DNA from: Falsiroseomonas oleicola
Lineage (GTDB): Bacteria; Pseudomonadota; Alphaproteobacteria; Acetobacterales; Acetobacteraceae
Direction: 5' to 3'
Length of the DNA: 64,000 nucleotides
Assembly (NCBI RefSeq): GCF_019029495.1
Contig: NZ_JAERQM010000001.1
Span: forward strand, 868,001-932,000
Shown: one piece after another, positions 16,375 to 25,533 of the stretch
Position numbering within the stretch: position 1 is the stretch's first letter
Layout of the letters: each line of letters starts with the position of its first letter
The notes under the pieces: model-generated
What the model saw: only the letters and a program-made list of their open reading frames with translations
Told to the model about the DNA's origin: nothing
Databases searched by the model: none
Translations under genes and position numbers: made by a program

Positions 16375-17049
16375 TCAGAAAGTCTCGACCCAGGGCCGCA
16401 GCTCGATTTCGGCCGACCAGGCAGTTCGGGGCTGGCGGATGGCGGCCAGGGCCGCAGTGGCGATGGCATCCGGGTCCAGCAGCGTATCCTGGCCCGGATC
16501 GGGCCGCCTTTCGCTGCGGATGCCGCCATCCACCACGATATGGACCACATGGATGCCCTGCGGATGCAGTTCTCGCGCCAGGGCCTGCCCCAGTCCGCGC
16601 AGCGCGAACTTGCCCATGGCGAAGGGGGCAGAACGGGCATAGCCCTTCACCCCGGCGGAAGCGCCGGTCAGCAGGATGGTGCCCGCCTTGCGCGGCAGCA
16701 TATGGGCGGCGGCCTGCTGGGCGACGAGGAAGGCGCCGAAGGCACAGACCTCCAGCGTGCGGCGCACATCCTCCGGCGCCAGATCGACCGTCGGGCCGCG
16801 CACGCGGAAGGAGGCGTTGTAGAGCACCACCTCCGCCTCCGCCGCCTCCGGCGTGGCGAACAGGGCGGCGACCTGGGCGGGGTCGCTGGCGTCGCAGCGA
16901 TGCAGGCTCGCGCCGGTCTCGGCGGCCAGCGCCGCCAGCTTGGCGGTGTCCCGCGCGGCCAGCGCCACGGCATAGCCCTCGGCGGCCAGAAGCCGGGCGA
17001 AGCTGGCCGAAAAGCCCGGCCCGGCGCCGACGATCAAGGCTTTTGGCAT
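16375..17049 (-). CDS. Atypical short-chain dehydrogenase/reductase
   Basis: The 224-residue protein has an SDR Rossmann start (KALIVGAGPGFSASFARLLA, with GxGxxxS in place of TGxxxGxG) and the YNAS segment replacing NNAG. The catalytic Tyr of YxxxK appears to be Phe: after TGASAGVKG the motif reads PFAMGKFALR. A known SDR subgroup has this F-for-Y form and a C-terminal HVVHIVVDGGI block. It may therefore be catalytically altered or non-catalytic. It is flanked by YnfA (10 bp) and TPR (12 bp) genes on the same strand. Confidence 0.82.
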   Translation of the reverse strand: MPKALIVGAGPGFSASFARLLAAEGYAVALAARDTAKLAALAAETGASLHRCDASDPAQVAALFATPEAAEAEVVLYNASFRVRGPTVDLAPEDVRRTLEVCAFGAFLVAQQAAAHMLPRKAGTILLTGASAGVKGYARSAPFAMGKFALRGLGQALARELHPQGIHVVHIVVDGGIRSERRPDPGQDTLLDPDAIATAALAAIRQPRTAWSAEIELRPWVETF

Positions 17050-17059
17050 GACGTTTCCC

Positions 17060-17422
17060 CTACCCCGCGCGTGGCGCGAACAGGATGATCGCCGCCCCGC
17101 CGAGGCATAGCAACAGGCCCGCCAGGTCGTAGCGATCCGGCCGCGCCCCCTCCACCGCCCACATCCAGGTCAGCGAGGCGGCGATATAGACGCCGCCATA
17201 GGCGGCATAGGCGCGGCCGGCGAAGGGCGTGTCGATGCGGGTCAGCGCCCAGGCGAAGAAGGCCAGGCAGGCGAGGCCCGGCAGCAGCCACCAGACGCTC
17301 CGCCCGTCCCGCACCACCACCCAGACGGCGAAGCAGCCGGCAATCTCCGCCAGCGCCGCCAGGGCATAGAAGACCAGCCCGGTCAGTCGATGCCTTCCAG
17401 CAGCCCGCACAGGGTGCTGCAC
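17060..17422 (-). CDS. ynfA: YnfA family small membrane protein (UPF0060)
   Basis: YnfA-family proteins are small four-helix inner-membrane proteins related to SMR transporters; some export drugs. The sequence shows [15 protein letters not shown] and the family hallmark [17 protein letters not shown]. The longest form has 120 residues. The homologous core begins about 12 residues later and would give the usual 108 residues if a CTG at 17386 were used, overlapping the M20 stop. GTG at 17410 is another choice, so the start is uncertain. Confidence 0.85.
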   Translation of the reverse strand: MQHPVRAAGRHRLTGLVFYALAALAEIAGCFAVWVVVRDGRSVWWLLPGLACLAFFAWALTRIDTPFAGRAYAAYGGVYIAASLTWMWAVEGARPDRYDLAGLLLCLGGAAIILFAPRAG

Positions 17423-18522
17423 CGCGCGGCGAGGTCGGTCCAGATGATGTGCTCATGCGGTGCATGGGCGCCGGCGCCGGTGCAGCCCAGCCCGTCCAGG
17501 GTCGGAATGCCGAGGGCCGCGGTGAAATTGCCGTCCGACCCGCCGCCGCGATGCTGCTTCGGCAGGGTGTAGCCCGCCGCTGCCGCCAGGGCCTTGGCCT
17601 GCTCATACAGCGCGACGATCTCGCCATTCTCGGCGAAGGGCGGGCGGTTCATGCCGCCGGTGATCTCGATGCGGATGCCGTCCTGCTCGCCGGCAAGTCC
17701 CAGAATCAGCGCCTCCATCCGCTCCCCTTCCGCGATGGTCGGCACCCGCAGATCCACCTCCGCGCTGGCCTCGGGCGGGATGACATTGGGGCGGGTGCCG
17801 CCGAAGAAGGGGGCGACATTGGTGGTGATGCCGGCCGCGAGGTCCGTCATCTCATGAATCTTCAGCACCAGGCGGGACAGGGCGACGACGGCGCTGCGGC
17901 CCTCCGCCCAGTTGCCGCCGGCATGGGCGGAGACGCCATGCACCTTGATGACGAAGCGCCCCACGCCTTTCCGAGCCGTGACGCAGGCGCCGCCCGCCCC
18001 CGCCGGCTCCGGGATCAGCACGGCGCGGGCGCCGCGGGCGGTCTGTTCGATGATGTCGCGGCTGGTCGGGCTGCCCACCTCCTCATCCGGGGTCAGCAGC
18101 AGCACGATCGGCCGCCTCGTCGGGATCTTCTGGCGCAGGATCTCCCGCACGCTGTGAAACGCCATGAAGGAGCCGGCCTTCATGTCGTAGATGCCGGGGC
18201 CATAGGCCTTGTCGCCCTCGATCTTGAAGGGCATCGGGCCGGCGAGGCTGCCATGGTCCCAGACCGTGTCGAGATGGCCCGAAACCATCACCGGCGCCTG
18301 GTTGCTGCCGGCCTCGGCCGGGGTGCGGCAGAGCAGCGTGTCGCCAAAACCGTCCCGCCCCGGAATCCGGGTGATCTCGCCGCCCACCGCGCGAAGCTCC
18401 GCCTCGCAGCGGTCGATCAGCCGGTTCACCGCCACCGGGTCGGTCGTCGGCGTCTCCTGCTCCACCCAGAGCCGAAGCTCCTCCAGAAGCTGTTCCGAGG
18501 TGCCGATCGTGGTGGCGGGCAT
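17383..18522 (-). CDS. M20 family metallopeptidase (glutamate carboxypeptidase-like)
   Basis: The 379-residue zinc peptidase shows the M20 metal ligands in order: [10 protein letters not shown] (His, Asp), YDMKAG (Asp), DEEVGS (catalytic Glu, metal Glu) and a late PHEHIIW (His). The dimerisation domain lies around [16 protein letters not shown]. It most resembles carboxypeptidase G2-type enzymes that release C-terminal glutamate or similar residues. The ATG at 18522 has GGGAAG upstream. Its 3' end overlaps the ynfA start region. Confidence 0.85.
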   Translation of the reverse strand: MPATTIGTSEQLLEELRLWVEQETPTTDPVAVNRLIDRCEAELRAVGGEITRIPGRDGFGDTLLCRTPAEAGSNQAPVMVSGHLDTVWDHGSLAGPMPFKIEGDKAYGPGIYDMKAGSFMAFHSVREILRQKIPTRRPIVLLLTPDEEVGSPTSRDIIEQTARGARAVLIPEPAGAGGACVTARKGVGRFVIKVHGVSAHAGGNWAEGRSAVVALSRLVLKIHEMTDLAAGITTNVAPFFGGTRPNVIPPEASAEVDLRVPTIAEGERMEALILGLAGEQDGIRIEITGGMNRPPFAENGEIVALYEQAKALAAAAGYTLPKQHRGGGSDGNFTAALGIPTLDGLGCTGAGAHAPHEHIIWTDLAARCSTLCGLLEGID

Positions 18523-18633
18523 GCTGACTTCCCTGCGTTGGACTGCGCCGTGTTGTGGCAACTCGCCCGGGCCTTGTCGATCCGGCGGGGCAGGGCTAAC
18601 GCAGCCGTTCGCGGTGCAGCATGGAGGTAGGGC

Positions 18634-19227
18634 GTGGCCGAAACCAAGCGGGTTTGCGTGTTCTGCGGCTCCATGACCGGCGCCCGGCCCGAATATGCCG
18701 AAGCGGCGCGGGAGCTGGGGCGCGAAGTGGCGCGGCGCGGCATGGGGCTGGTCTATGGCGGCGGCGCCGTCGGGCTGATGGGCATTGCCGCCGATGCGGC
18801 GCTGAGCGCCGGGGCGGAGGTGATCGGCGTGATCCCGCACGGCCTGCTGAAGCGCGAGGTCGGCCATGGCGGCGGCGTGGAGATGCACGTCGTCGACACG
18901 ATGCATGAGCGCAAGGCGAAGATGGCGGCGCTGTCCGATGGCTTCATCGTGCTGCCCGGCGGCTACGGCACGCTGGAAGAAGCGGTGGAGGCGCTGACCT
19001 GGGCGCAGCTCGGCATCCAGGCCAAGGGCGTCGTGTTCCTCGATATCGCCGGCTTCTGGCAGCCCTTCCTGAAAACCCTGGACTTCATGCAGGCCGAAGG
19101 CTTCGTGCGGGAGTCGCAGCGCCCCCTGGCGATGCAGGCCGCCACGGTGGCGGAGGCGCTGGACCGGCTGGACGCCTTCGCCCTGCCCAGCGGCACCCTG
19201 CCCTGGCTGCGGCCCGACCAGACGTGA
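18634..19227 (+). CDS. LOG-family protein (cytokinin riboside 5'-monophosphate phosphoribohydrolase-like)
   Basis: The 197-residue protein belongs to the TIGR00730/LOG family. It starts VCVFCGSMTGARPEYAEAA and carries the family signature PGGYGTLEE near residue 108, which binds the nucleotide phosphate. LOG enzymes cleave the N-glycosidic bond of nucleoside monophosphates. The GTG start has GGAGGT about 5 bp upstream. The gene overlaps ribF by 4 bp (GTGA), implying coupled translation. Confidence 0.88.
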   Translation: MAETKRVCVFCGSMTGARPEYAEAARELGREVARRGMGLVYGGGAVGLMGIAADAALSAGAEVIGVIPHGLLKREVGHGGGVEMHVVDTMHERKAKMAALSDGFIVLPGGYGTLEEAVEALTWAQLGIQAKGVVFLDIAGFWQPFLKTLDFMQAEGFVRESQRPLAMQAATVAEALDRLDAFALPSGTLPWLRPDQT

Positions 19228-20153
19228 CGCCCGCCATCATCCAGGACTGGCACGCGGTGCCGGCGGCGGCGCGCGGCGCCACCCTGGCGCTGGGCAATTT
19301 CGACGGCGTGCATCTGGGCCATCTGGCGGTGCTGCGCGCCGCCCATGCGGCGCGGCCCGACCTGCCCCTGGCGGCCCTGACCTTCGAGCCGCATCCGCGC
19401 GAGCATTTCCGGCCCGAGGACCCGCCCTTCCGCCTGACCCTGCTGCCGGCCAAGGCGCGGGCGCTGGCGGAACACGGCGTGGCCACCGTCTTCGCCCTGC
19501 CCTTCGATGCGCGGCTGGCCGCCATGCCGGCCGAGGCCTTCGTCGAACAGGTGCTGCACGATTCCCTCGGCGCCAAGCACCTTGCCTGCGGCGCCGACTT
19601 CGCCTTCGGCCATCGCCGCGGCGGCGATGTCGCCTTCCTCGCGCGGCAGGCGGAAGCGCGCGGCATCGGCCTGACCGTGGTGCCGCCGGTGGTGGATGAG
19701 GGTGGGCCGATCTCCTCCACCCGCATCCGCCGCGCATTGCAGGACGGCTATCCGGACCGTGCCGCCGCCGAGCTGGGCCGGGACTGGGAGGTGCGCGGGG
19801 AGGTCTTCCACGGCGACAAGCTGGGCCGGGAACTCGGCTGGCCCACCGCCAACATCCTGCTCGGCCGGCATCTGGAGCCGGCGCGCGGCGTCTATGCCGT
19901 GCGGGTGGCGCTGTCGGATGGGCGGGTGGTGGATGGCGTCGCCAATGTCGGCCGCCGGCCGACGCTCGGCGGCGACCCGGTGACCCGGCTGGAAACCCAC
20001 ATCTTCGACTTCAGCGGCGACCTCTATGACCAGGAGATCGGCGTGCGGCTGGTACGCTTCCTGCGGCCGGACGCGACCTTCACGGGGCTGGAAGCGCTGA
20101 AGGCGGCGATCGCGGCGGATGCGGCGGAGGCGCGGCGGGTCCTGGGCTTGTAG
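19224..20153 (+). CDS. ribF: Bifunctional riboflavin kinase/FAD synthetase
   Basis: The 309-residue protein makes FMN from riboflavin and then FAD. The N-terminal FAD synthetase domain begins LALGNFDGVHLGHLAVL, with SSTRIRRALQDG near residue 165. The C-terminal flavokinase domain has GRELGWPTANILLG and LETHIFDFSGDLYDQ. The start is GTG, overlapping the LOG stop. Its last 74 bp overlap the convergent YeeE/YedE gene on the other strand. Confidence 0.95.
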   Translation: MTPAIIQDWHAVPAAARGATLALGNFDGVHLGHLAVLRAAHAARPDLPLAALTFEPHPREHFRPEDPPFRLTLLPAKARALAEHGVATVFALPFDARLAAMPAEAFVEQVLHDSLGAKHLACGADFAFGHRRGGDVAFLARQAEARGIGLTVVPPVVDEGGPISSTRIRRALQDGYPDRAAAELGRDWEVRGEVFHGDKLGRELGWPTANILLGRHLEPARGVYAVRVALSDGRVVDGVANVGRRPTLGGDPVTRLETHIFDFSGDLYDQEIGVRLVRFLRPDATFTGLEALKAAIAADAAEARRVLGL

Positions 20154-21237
20154 GCAGCCCAAACACCGGCCGCAGCCGGATGCCGAGCCAGCAGCCCGGC
20201 AGCGTCGCCGCCACCCAGAGCACGCCATGCAGGCTGCCGGAGGCGCCGCCGCCCAGGAAGGCGCCGACATTGCAGCCGAAGGCGAGGCGCGCGCCCACCC
20301 CCATCAGCACCCCGCCCAGCGCCGCCCCGGCCGCGCCGCGCAGGCCCAGCGGCTGGCGATGCCGCAGCCGGCCCTGGGCCGCCGCGGCCAGCAGCGCGCC
20401 GAGCAGCAGCCCGACATCGGCGAGGGAGGAATCCAGCGCCAGCACCGGCCCCTCCAGCGCCGCCCGGGTCCAACCCTCAGCCCAGAATGCGGCGGCGGGC
20501 ATGTCGGCGCCCATCATCATCGCCACCTTGGCGCCCCAGAGCGTCAGCCCGGTGGTGATGCCCCAGGGCAGGCCGGAGGCGAGGAACATCAGCCCCGCCA
20601 GCACGCCGATGATCGCCCCGGCGCGCAAGGCTGCCGCCGACGGCCAGGCCCCGCGCAGCACCAGCAGCGCGCCGGCCAGCAGAACGGCCAGGGTCGCCGC
20701 CAGCCCGCCCCAGGGGCCGAGCAGGGCGCCGAAATCCACCACGCCGAGATCGGGCAGCCGCATCGCGGCGGGCACCATCAGGCTGCCCAGCACCCCGCCC
20801 AGGCAGAAGAAGGGCAGCGCCACCCACATCCGGCGCGACCCCTGCCCGGCCGCGACCAGCGTGCCGGAACCGCAGCCATTGGCCAGTTGCATGCCGACCC
20901 CGAAGACCATGGCGCCGCCCAGCAGCGGCAGCCCGATCGGCGCGACGAAGCGCCCAAAACCCTCGGCCAGCAGCCCGACCGGCAGCACCACCAGCGCCGC
21001 CACCGCGGGCGCGATGAAGCTGGCGCCCAGCGCCCGCCCATCGCCCTGTTCCAGCAAGGCCCGGTAGCCGCCGGCGAAGCCGTAATCCAGCAGCACGAAG
21101 GCCACGCCCAGCGCCAGCGCCACGGCGAAGACCGGCAGCTTCGCAGGTTGTGGCAGCAGCGCCAGAACCAGCGCCACCCCGGCGAGGCCCAGCAGCAGGC
21201 CGGGCCAATGCGGCCGGGGCAGGACCAGGGAAGCCAA
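20080..21237 (-). CDS. YeeE/YedE family transporter (sulfur/thiosulfate uptake type)
   Basis: The 385-residue membrane protein has two homologous halves, each with a cysteine in a conserved helix: MQLANGCGSGTLVAAG near residue 120 and ARLAFGCNVGAFLGGG near residue 330. These cysteines define the YeeE/TsuA fold, in which thiosulfate is passed through the membrane. The extreme C-terminus is a Pro-rich tail encoded within the convergent overlap with ribF. It follows the DUF302 gene by 4 bp, so both are co-transcribed. Confidence 0.85.
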   Translation of the reverse strand: MASLVLPRPHWPGLLLGLAGVALVLALLPQPAKLPVFAVALALGVAFVLLDYGFAGGYRALLEQGDGRALGASFIAPAVAALVVLPVGLLAEGFGRFVAPIGLPLLGGAMVFGVGMQLANGCGSGTLVAAGQGSRRMWVALPFFCLGGVLGSLMVPAAMRLPDLGVVDFGALLGPWGGLAATLAVLLAGALLVLRGAWPSAAALRAGAIIGVLAGLMFLASGLPWGITTGLTLWGAKVAMMMGADMPAAAFWAEGWTRAALEGPVLALDSSLADVGLLLGALLAAAAQGRLRHRQPLGLRGAAGAALGGVLMGVGARLAFGCNVGAFLGGGASGSLHGVLWVAATLPGCWLGIRLRPVFGLPTSPGPAAPPPHPPRSPPSALPAP

Positions 21238-21241
21238 GGCC

Positions 21242-21727
21242 CTATTCGGTCGCCTGCCGCGCCAGGCGCTCGAGCAGGGCCTCGGTCGCCGCCTGCCCCT
21301 CCGCCGGCACCGTCACCCCGTGGCGAGCGAAAAGGCGCGAGGCCAGGTCGGCGCCGCTGGAGCGGGTCAGGAAGGTGCGCCCGGCCCCGTCCTGCCAGAC
21401 CAGCACCCGCAGCGGCAGGTCCAGCGCCAGGGTCGGATTGACCGCCATGCCGGGAGTGCCGGCGCGGGGATTGCCGAACAGCAGCACCGTGCGGGCGGGC
21501 AGGTCCATGCCGACCTGCCGCGCGGCGGCGGCGTGGTCGATCTCGGTGAAGACCACCCAGCCGGCCGCCCGCACCGCGGCGGCGAAACGATCCAGCGTGG
21601 CGCGCGGCGGATGCGCGCTGGGGACCGTGACCAGCCCATCGCCGGCCGGGGCCTGCGCCTCGGCCACTGGCGCCAGGGCCAGCAGCGGCAATGCGAGCAC
21701 GGCACGCCGCGGCGGTGCAATCTTCAT
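21242..21727 (-). CDS. DUF302 domain periplasmic protein
   Basis: The 161-residue precursor has a signal peptide (RRAVLALPLLALAPVAEAQA) and a DUF302 domain, recognisable from FAAAVRAAGWVVFTEIDH and ARTVLLFGNPRAGTPGM. DUF302 proteins often occur with sulfur-transfer or rhodanese genes; biochemical function is not established. Here it is between a YeiH-type exporter and a YeeE/YedE transporter, all leftward. Confidence 0.87.
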   Translation of the reverse strand: MKIAPPRRAVLALPLLALAPVAEAQAPAGDGLVTVPSAHPPRATLDRFAAAVRAAGWVVFTEIDHAAAARQVGMDLPARTVLLFGNPRAGTPGMAVNPTLALDLPLRVLVWQDGAGRTFLTRSSGADLASRLFARHGVTVPAEGQAATEALLERLARQATE

Positions 21728-21795
21728 GGCCCGTCTCCTGCCTTCACCCCCGCGGCTTCGCCGCGAAAGCGCAGGCGGTTACGGTGCCGCGCCGA

Positions 21796-22830
21796 TCACA
21801 GCCCGATCAGCGTCACCCCGACAAAAGCGATGGTCGCGATCAGCAGGCTCAGCGCCACGCCGAGGCCCAGCGGCGCCAGCCCACGCGCCCGCAGCGCCTT
21901 CAGGTCGGTGGACAGGCCCAGCGCCGCGACGCTCGCCGCCATCATCAGGGGCACCAGGAAGCGGGAGGCATCGATGGCAATCCGCGGCACCAGCCCGGTG
22001 GAGACCACCGCCACCATCACCAGGAACCACACCGCGAACCAGGGCACCTGCACCTTGGCCGTGCCGCCGCCTTCGGCCGCGCCGCGCGCCACCCACCAGC
22101 CCAGCGCCATGATCGCCGGGGCCAGCAGCATGACGCGGGCCAACTTCATCACCGTGCCGGATTGCGCCGCCTCCGGCCCACCCGCCGCCGCCGCGCCCAC
22201 CGCCTGCACCACCTCATGCAGGGAGGCACCGGCCCAGAGGCCGTAGCTGATGCTGTCCAGCCCCAGCGGCCCGGCCAGCAGCGGCATCAACACCAGCCCG
22301 ACCGTGCCGCACAGGGTGATGACGGCCAGGGCATAGGTCACGTCCTCGTCCTTGGCCCGCACCACCTGGTTGGTCGCGACGATGGCGGAGGCGCCGCAGA
22401 TGCCGGTGCCCATGCCGAGCAGCGCCGCCAGCCCCGGCTGCACGCCGAGCAGCCGGCCCAGCCAGATCGCCGCCGGCACCGTCACCCCCACCACCACCAC
22501 GGCCAGCGCCAGCGCGCCCGGGCCGAGCGCCAGCACCTCCGTCGCCGTCACCTGCAGGCCGAGCAGCACGATGGCGAAGCGCAGCAATGGGCGGATGGAA
22601 AAGGACAGGCCTGGATCCAGCACCGGCTGCTTGCCCTGGAAGGAGCGCCAGGCGAGGCCCACCAGCAGCGCGATCACCACCGGGTTCAGCGCGGCGATGC
22701 CCGAGGCATTGCGCAGCCAGACGGAGGCAATGGCGATGGCCAGGCATACCAACAGGCCCGGCGCCAGCTTGCGCAGCTTCGGCCCCCAGCCCGCAGGCCC
22801 GCCCTCTCCACCCGAAGCAACAGCCGCCAT
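21796..22830 (-). CDS. YeiH family putative sulfate exporter
   Basis: The 344-residue membrane protein has about ten hydrophobic helices and the YeiH/UPF0324 signatures VIALLVGLAWRSF, LLGMGTGICGASAIVAT and SYGLWAGASLHEVVQAVGAA. The family is annotated as sulfate export, mainly by association. The ATG at 22830 was chosen because the homologous region begins about 20 residues later. It heads the leftward yeiH-DUF302-yeeE unit and diverges from an MFS gene across a 185-bp gap. Confidence 0.85.
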   Translation of the reverse strand: MAAVASGGEGGPAGWGPKLRKLAPGLLVCLAIAIASVWLRNASGIAALNPVVIALLVGLAWRSFQGKQPVLDPGLSFSIRPLLRFAIVLLGLQVTATEVLALGPGALALAVVVVGVTVPAAIWLGRLLGVQPGLAALLGMGTGICGASAIVATNQVVRAKDEDVTYALAVITLCGTVGLVLMPLLAGPLGLDSISYGLWAGASLHEVVQAVGAAAAGGPEAAQSGTVMKLARVMLLAPAIMALGWWVARGAAEGGGTAKVQVPWFAVWFLVMVAVVSTGLVPRIAIDASRFLVPLMMAASVAALGLSTDLKALRARGLAPLGLGVALSLLIATIAFVGVTLIGL

Positions 22831-23015
22831 GCCGAAATCTCCAACTCCGATCCGGCATCCGAAGGCAGGATCATTTGCGCAAGACCGGTTCGGGGAGGAA
22901 ATTCGGCCTGATTTCGTATAGGCGCCGTCCCCGCCGCGGCCAAGCCGGCCCCGATGGACAGCGCCCCCCATTCCCGGCATGGCGGGGCTTCCACTTGCGC
23001 GGGACCTCATGGCCG

Positions 23016-24200
23016 ATGATGCAGCCGCCGCATGCCGACGAAACCCTGCTGCGGCCGGCGGTGGGGGTGACCCTGGGGGCGCAGGCGCTGGTGGTGCTGG
23101 CCTCCCTGGTCCTGCCAGTGACGGCGGCGCTGGTGCTGCCGGCGACCGGCCTGCCGAAGGCGGCGGTGGGCTGGTATGCGGCGCTGCTGTTCTCCTCCGG
23201 CGCGATCTCCACCCTGGTGACGCCGCAACTGGTCGCGGCGCTGGGGCCGGTGCGGCTGCACCAGGCGATGCTCGCTTCCGCCGGGGCCGGGTTGCTGGCG
23301 CTGGCCGTGGCGCATCCGCTGGCCCTGGCAGCGAGCGCGGTGCTGATCGGGCTGGCCTATGGCCCGGCCAATCCGGCGAGCTCCGCCCTGCTGGCGCGGC
23401 TGGCACCGGCGCATCTGCGCAACCGGGTCTTTTCCATCAAGCAGGTGGCGGTGCCGGTGGGCGGCGCCTCGGCGGGGGTGGTGGTGCCGGTGCTGGCGGC
23501 GACGCTCGGCTGGCAGGCGGCCTGCCTCGGCCTCGCGCTGGCGCTGCTGCTGGCGGCGCTGCTGGTGCAGCCCTGGCGCTGGCGGCTGGATGCCGGGTCG
23601 CTGGCGCCGCGCGGCGGCGGGCTGGGGCTCTGGGCGCCCTTCGCGGCAGTGCTGTCGGGCGGGCCGACGCTGCGGCTGGGCCTGGCCTCCTTCTGCTTCG
23701 CCTGCGTGCAGTTCACCTTCTCCGCCTTCCTGGCCACCGTGCTGGTGACGGTGGCGGGGTGGAGCATCGGCGCGGCCGGGCTGACCCTGACCATCGGCCT
23801 GCTGGTCTCCATCGCCGCGCGCCTCGCCTTGGGCTGGGTGGCGGACCGGGTGGCGCCGGCGCGGGTGCTGGGCGGGCTGGGGGTGGCGATCGCGCTGGCC
23901 TGCCTGGCCTGCACCGGGCTGGGGCCGGCCACGCCGGTCTGGCTGGTCTGGCTGGTGGCGGGGCTGTTCGGCTTCGCCGCCTTCGGCTGGAACGGCATCT
24001 GCCTGGCGGAGACGGCGCGGCTGGCGGCGCCGGGCCGGGTGGCGGCCGCGACCTCCGGCATCATGATGATGATCTATGCCGGCGCCTGCCTCGGCCCGGC
24101 GCTGTTCGGCACCTTGCTGGCGGCCACGGGCGGGCCGGTGGCCGGCTTTCTCCTGCTGGCGGGGCTGGCGCTCGCGCCGCTGGCCTGGCTGCGGCGCTGA
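23016..24200 (+). CDS. MFS transporter
   Basis: The 394-residue protein has about 12 hydrophobic helices and opens VGVTLGAQALVVLASLVLPV. The pattern, including NRVFSIKQVAVPVGGASAG, suggests the CynX/NimT-like or related small-molecule MFS group. Substrate cannot be assigned. Two adjacent ATG codons (23016, 23019) are possible starts; the longer frame upstream is a composition artefact. The gene stops 3 bp before the convergent flavoprotein gene. Confidence 0.8.
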   Translation: MMQPPHADETLLRPAVGVTLGAQALVVLASLVLPVTAALVLPATGLPKAAVGWYAALLFSSGAISTLVTPQLVAALGPVRLHQAMLASAGAGLLALAVAHPLALAASAVLIGLAYGPANPASSALLARLAPAHLRNRVFSIKQVAVPVGGASAGVVVPVLAATLGWQAACLGLALALLLAALLVQPWRWRLDAGSLAPRGGGLGLWAPFAAVLSGGPTLRLGLASFCFACVQFTFSAFLATVLVTVAGWSIGAAGLTLTIGLLVSIAARLALGWVADRVAPARVLGGLGVAIALACLACTGLGPATPVWLVWLVAGLFGFAAFGWNGICLAETARLAAPGRVAAATSGIMMMIYAGACLGPALFGTLLAATGGPVAGFLLLAGLALAPLAWLRR

Positions 24201-24203
24201 GTC

Positions 24204-25100
24204 TCAGCCGAAGATGAGCGAGCGGTGCAGCGCCGCCCCCGCCAGGGCGCCATCCCCCACCGCGAGGGAGACGGAGCCCGCCCCGCGCGCCGCATCGCCG
24301 CAGGCGAAGACGCCGGGCACGCTGGTGGCCTTCGTCGGATCGGTGCGGATGATCGGCCCCATCGGCCCCTCCTCCATGGCGCAGCCCAGTTGCGCCGCGA
24401 TGGGGCTGGCGAAGCGGATGCGGGGAACCAGGAACAGGCCGCGCAAGGCGATGCTGCGGCCGTCCTGCAGTTCCGCCGTCGCCGCCGGCCCGCTCAGCGC
24501 CACCACCGGGGTCTCCTCGATGGTGACGCCGCGCGCCGTCAGCGCCGCGCGCTGCGCGGCATCGGGCGGAAAGCGACCCTGGGTGAACACGGTGGTGGGG
24601 CCCCATTCGGGGATCAGCATGGCCTGGTGGAACCAGGCGTCAGTGGTCGCCAGCACCCCCAGCAGACCCCGTTTCAGCTCATAGCCGTCGCAATAGGGGC
24701 AGAGGAAGACGCTGCGTCCCCAACGCTGGGCCAGCCCTGGAAGGTCCGGCAACACGTCCTCCACACCGGTCGCCAGCAGCAGGCGACGCCCTCGCGACGC
24801 CGCACCGGAGCCCAGCTTCACCTGGAAGCCCTCGGGCTCCGCGGCGACCTCGATGGCCTTGTCGACCGCCCAGGCAACCGTAGGGTAGCGCAGAAGCTGG
24901 GCGCGGGCCTGGTCGGCGATCACCCCGGGCGCGACACCGTCCTGTCCCAGGAAGCCATGCGATTCGGCGGCGAAGCGGTTGCGCCGCTGGCCGGCATCCA
25001 CCACCAGCACGTAGCGCCGGGCGCGAGCCAGCTGCAGGGCCGCGGCCATGCCGGCATAGCTGCCACCGACGATGATGGCGTCATGCCGCATGGGTCGCAT
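24204..25100 (-). CDS. NAD(P)/FAD-dependent oxidoreductase (thioredoxin-reductase-like)
   Basis: The 298-residue flavoprotein has the FAD motif AIIVGGSYAGMAAALQLARA, a redox-type CPYCDGYE motif near residue 134 corresponding to the TrxB disulfide, and a C-terminal GVFACGDAARG FAD motif. Length is typical of thioredoxin reductases, but the CPYCDG form belongs to a related group whose electron acceptor is often not thioredoxin. It overlaps the upstream Rrf2 gene by 20 bp, implying redox-controlled co-expression. Confidence 0.87.
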   Translation of the reverse strand: MRPMRHDAIIVGGSYAGMAAALQLARARRYVLVVDAGQRRNRFAAESHGFLGQDGVAPGVIADQARAQLLRYPTVAWAVDKAIEVAAEPEGFQVKLGSGAASRGRRLLLATGVEDVLPDLPGLAQRWGRSVFLCPYCDGYELKRGLLGVLATTDAWFHQAMLIPEWGPTTVFTQGRFPPDAAQRAALTARGVTIEETPVVALSGPAATAELQDGRSIALRGLFLVPRIRFASPIAAQLGCAMEEGPMGPIIRTDPTKATSVPGVFACGDAARGAGSVSLAVGDGALAGAALHRSLIFG

Positions 25101-25533
25101 CCTTCTTCACAGCCTCCAGCCGCCGATGGAAATCCGCCGAGAGGGACGCCAGGGTGATGATGCCGAAGCGCCGCACCAGCATCGCCTCCGCCTGCTCCAG
25201 CGTGTCGGCCAGGGCATGGTTGACCGCCTGCTCGACCAGGCATTGCGGCGCGGGGGAGCGGTTGCCGATGGCGAAGACCTCTGGCGCGCCCAGCGCCTCA
25301 TGCACGTCGCGGAGGGTGATCGCATTCAGGTCGCGGGCCAGCCGCCAGCCGCCGCCATGGCCCTTTTCCGAGCGGACCAGACCATTCTGCCGCAGCCCGG
25401 CCATGGTGCGGCGGACCAGGGCGGCATGGCTGCGCATGCAGCGCGCCAGGGTTTCGGAGGTGGTGGGTCCGTCATGCTCGGCCATGTGCAGCAGGGCATG
25501 CAGGGCGGCGGAGAGCCGGCTGTCCTTTGTCAT
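25081..25533 (-). CDS. Rrf2 family transcriptional regulator
   Basis: The 150-residue protein has an Rrf2 winged HTH: DSRLSAALHALLHMAEHDGP, then the recognition region and wing around GLVRSEKGHGGGWRLARDLNAI. The three-cysteine iron-sulfur cluster motif of IscR/NsrR is absent; only single cysteines at RCMRS and APQCLVEQ are present, so thiol or small-molecule sensing is more likely. A perfect palindrome abuts its start codon. It is co-transcribed with the flavoprotein gene. Confidence 0.9.
   Translation of the reverse strand: MTKDSRLSAALHALLHMAEHDGPTTSETLARCMRSHAALVRRTMAGLRQNGLVRSEKGHGGGWRLARDLNAITLRDVHEALGAPEVFAIGNRSPAPQCLVEQAVNHALADTLEQAEAMLVRRFGIITLASLSADFHRRLEAVKKDATHAA

Noticed and set aside
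16375-17049. Calling the SDR gene a pseudogene because the active-site Tyr is missing
   Set aside because: The frame is intact and a family of SDR proteins with Phe at this position is familiar.
15181-17088. A 635-codon open frame on the plus strand across the TPR and SDR genes
   Set aside because: It is antisense to two recognisable genes and has only composition-driven, repeat-like sequence.
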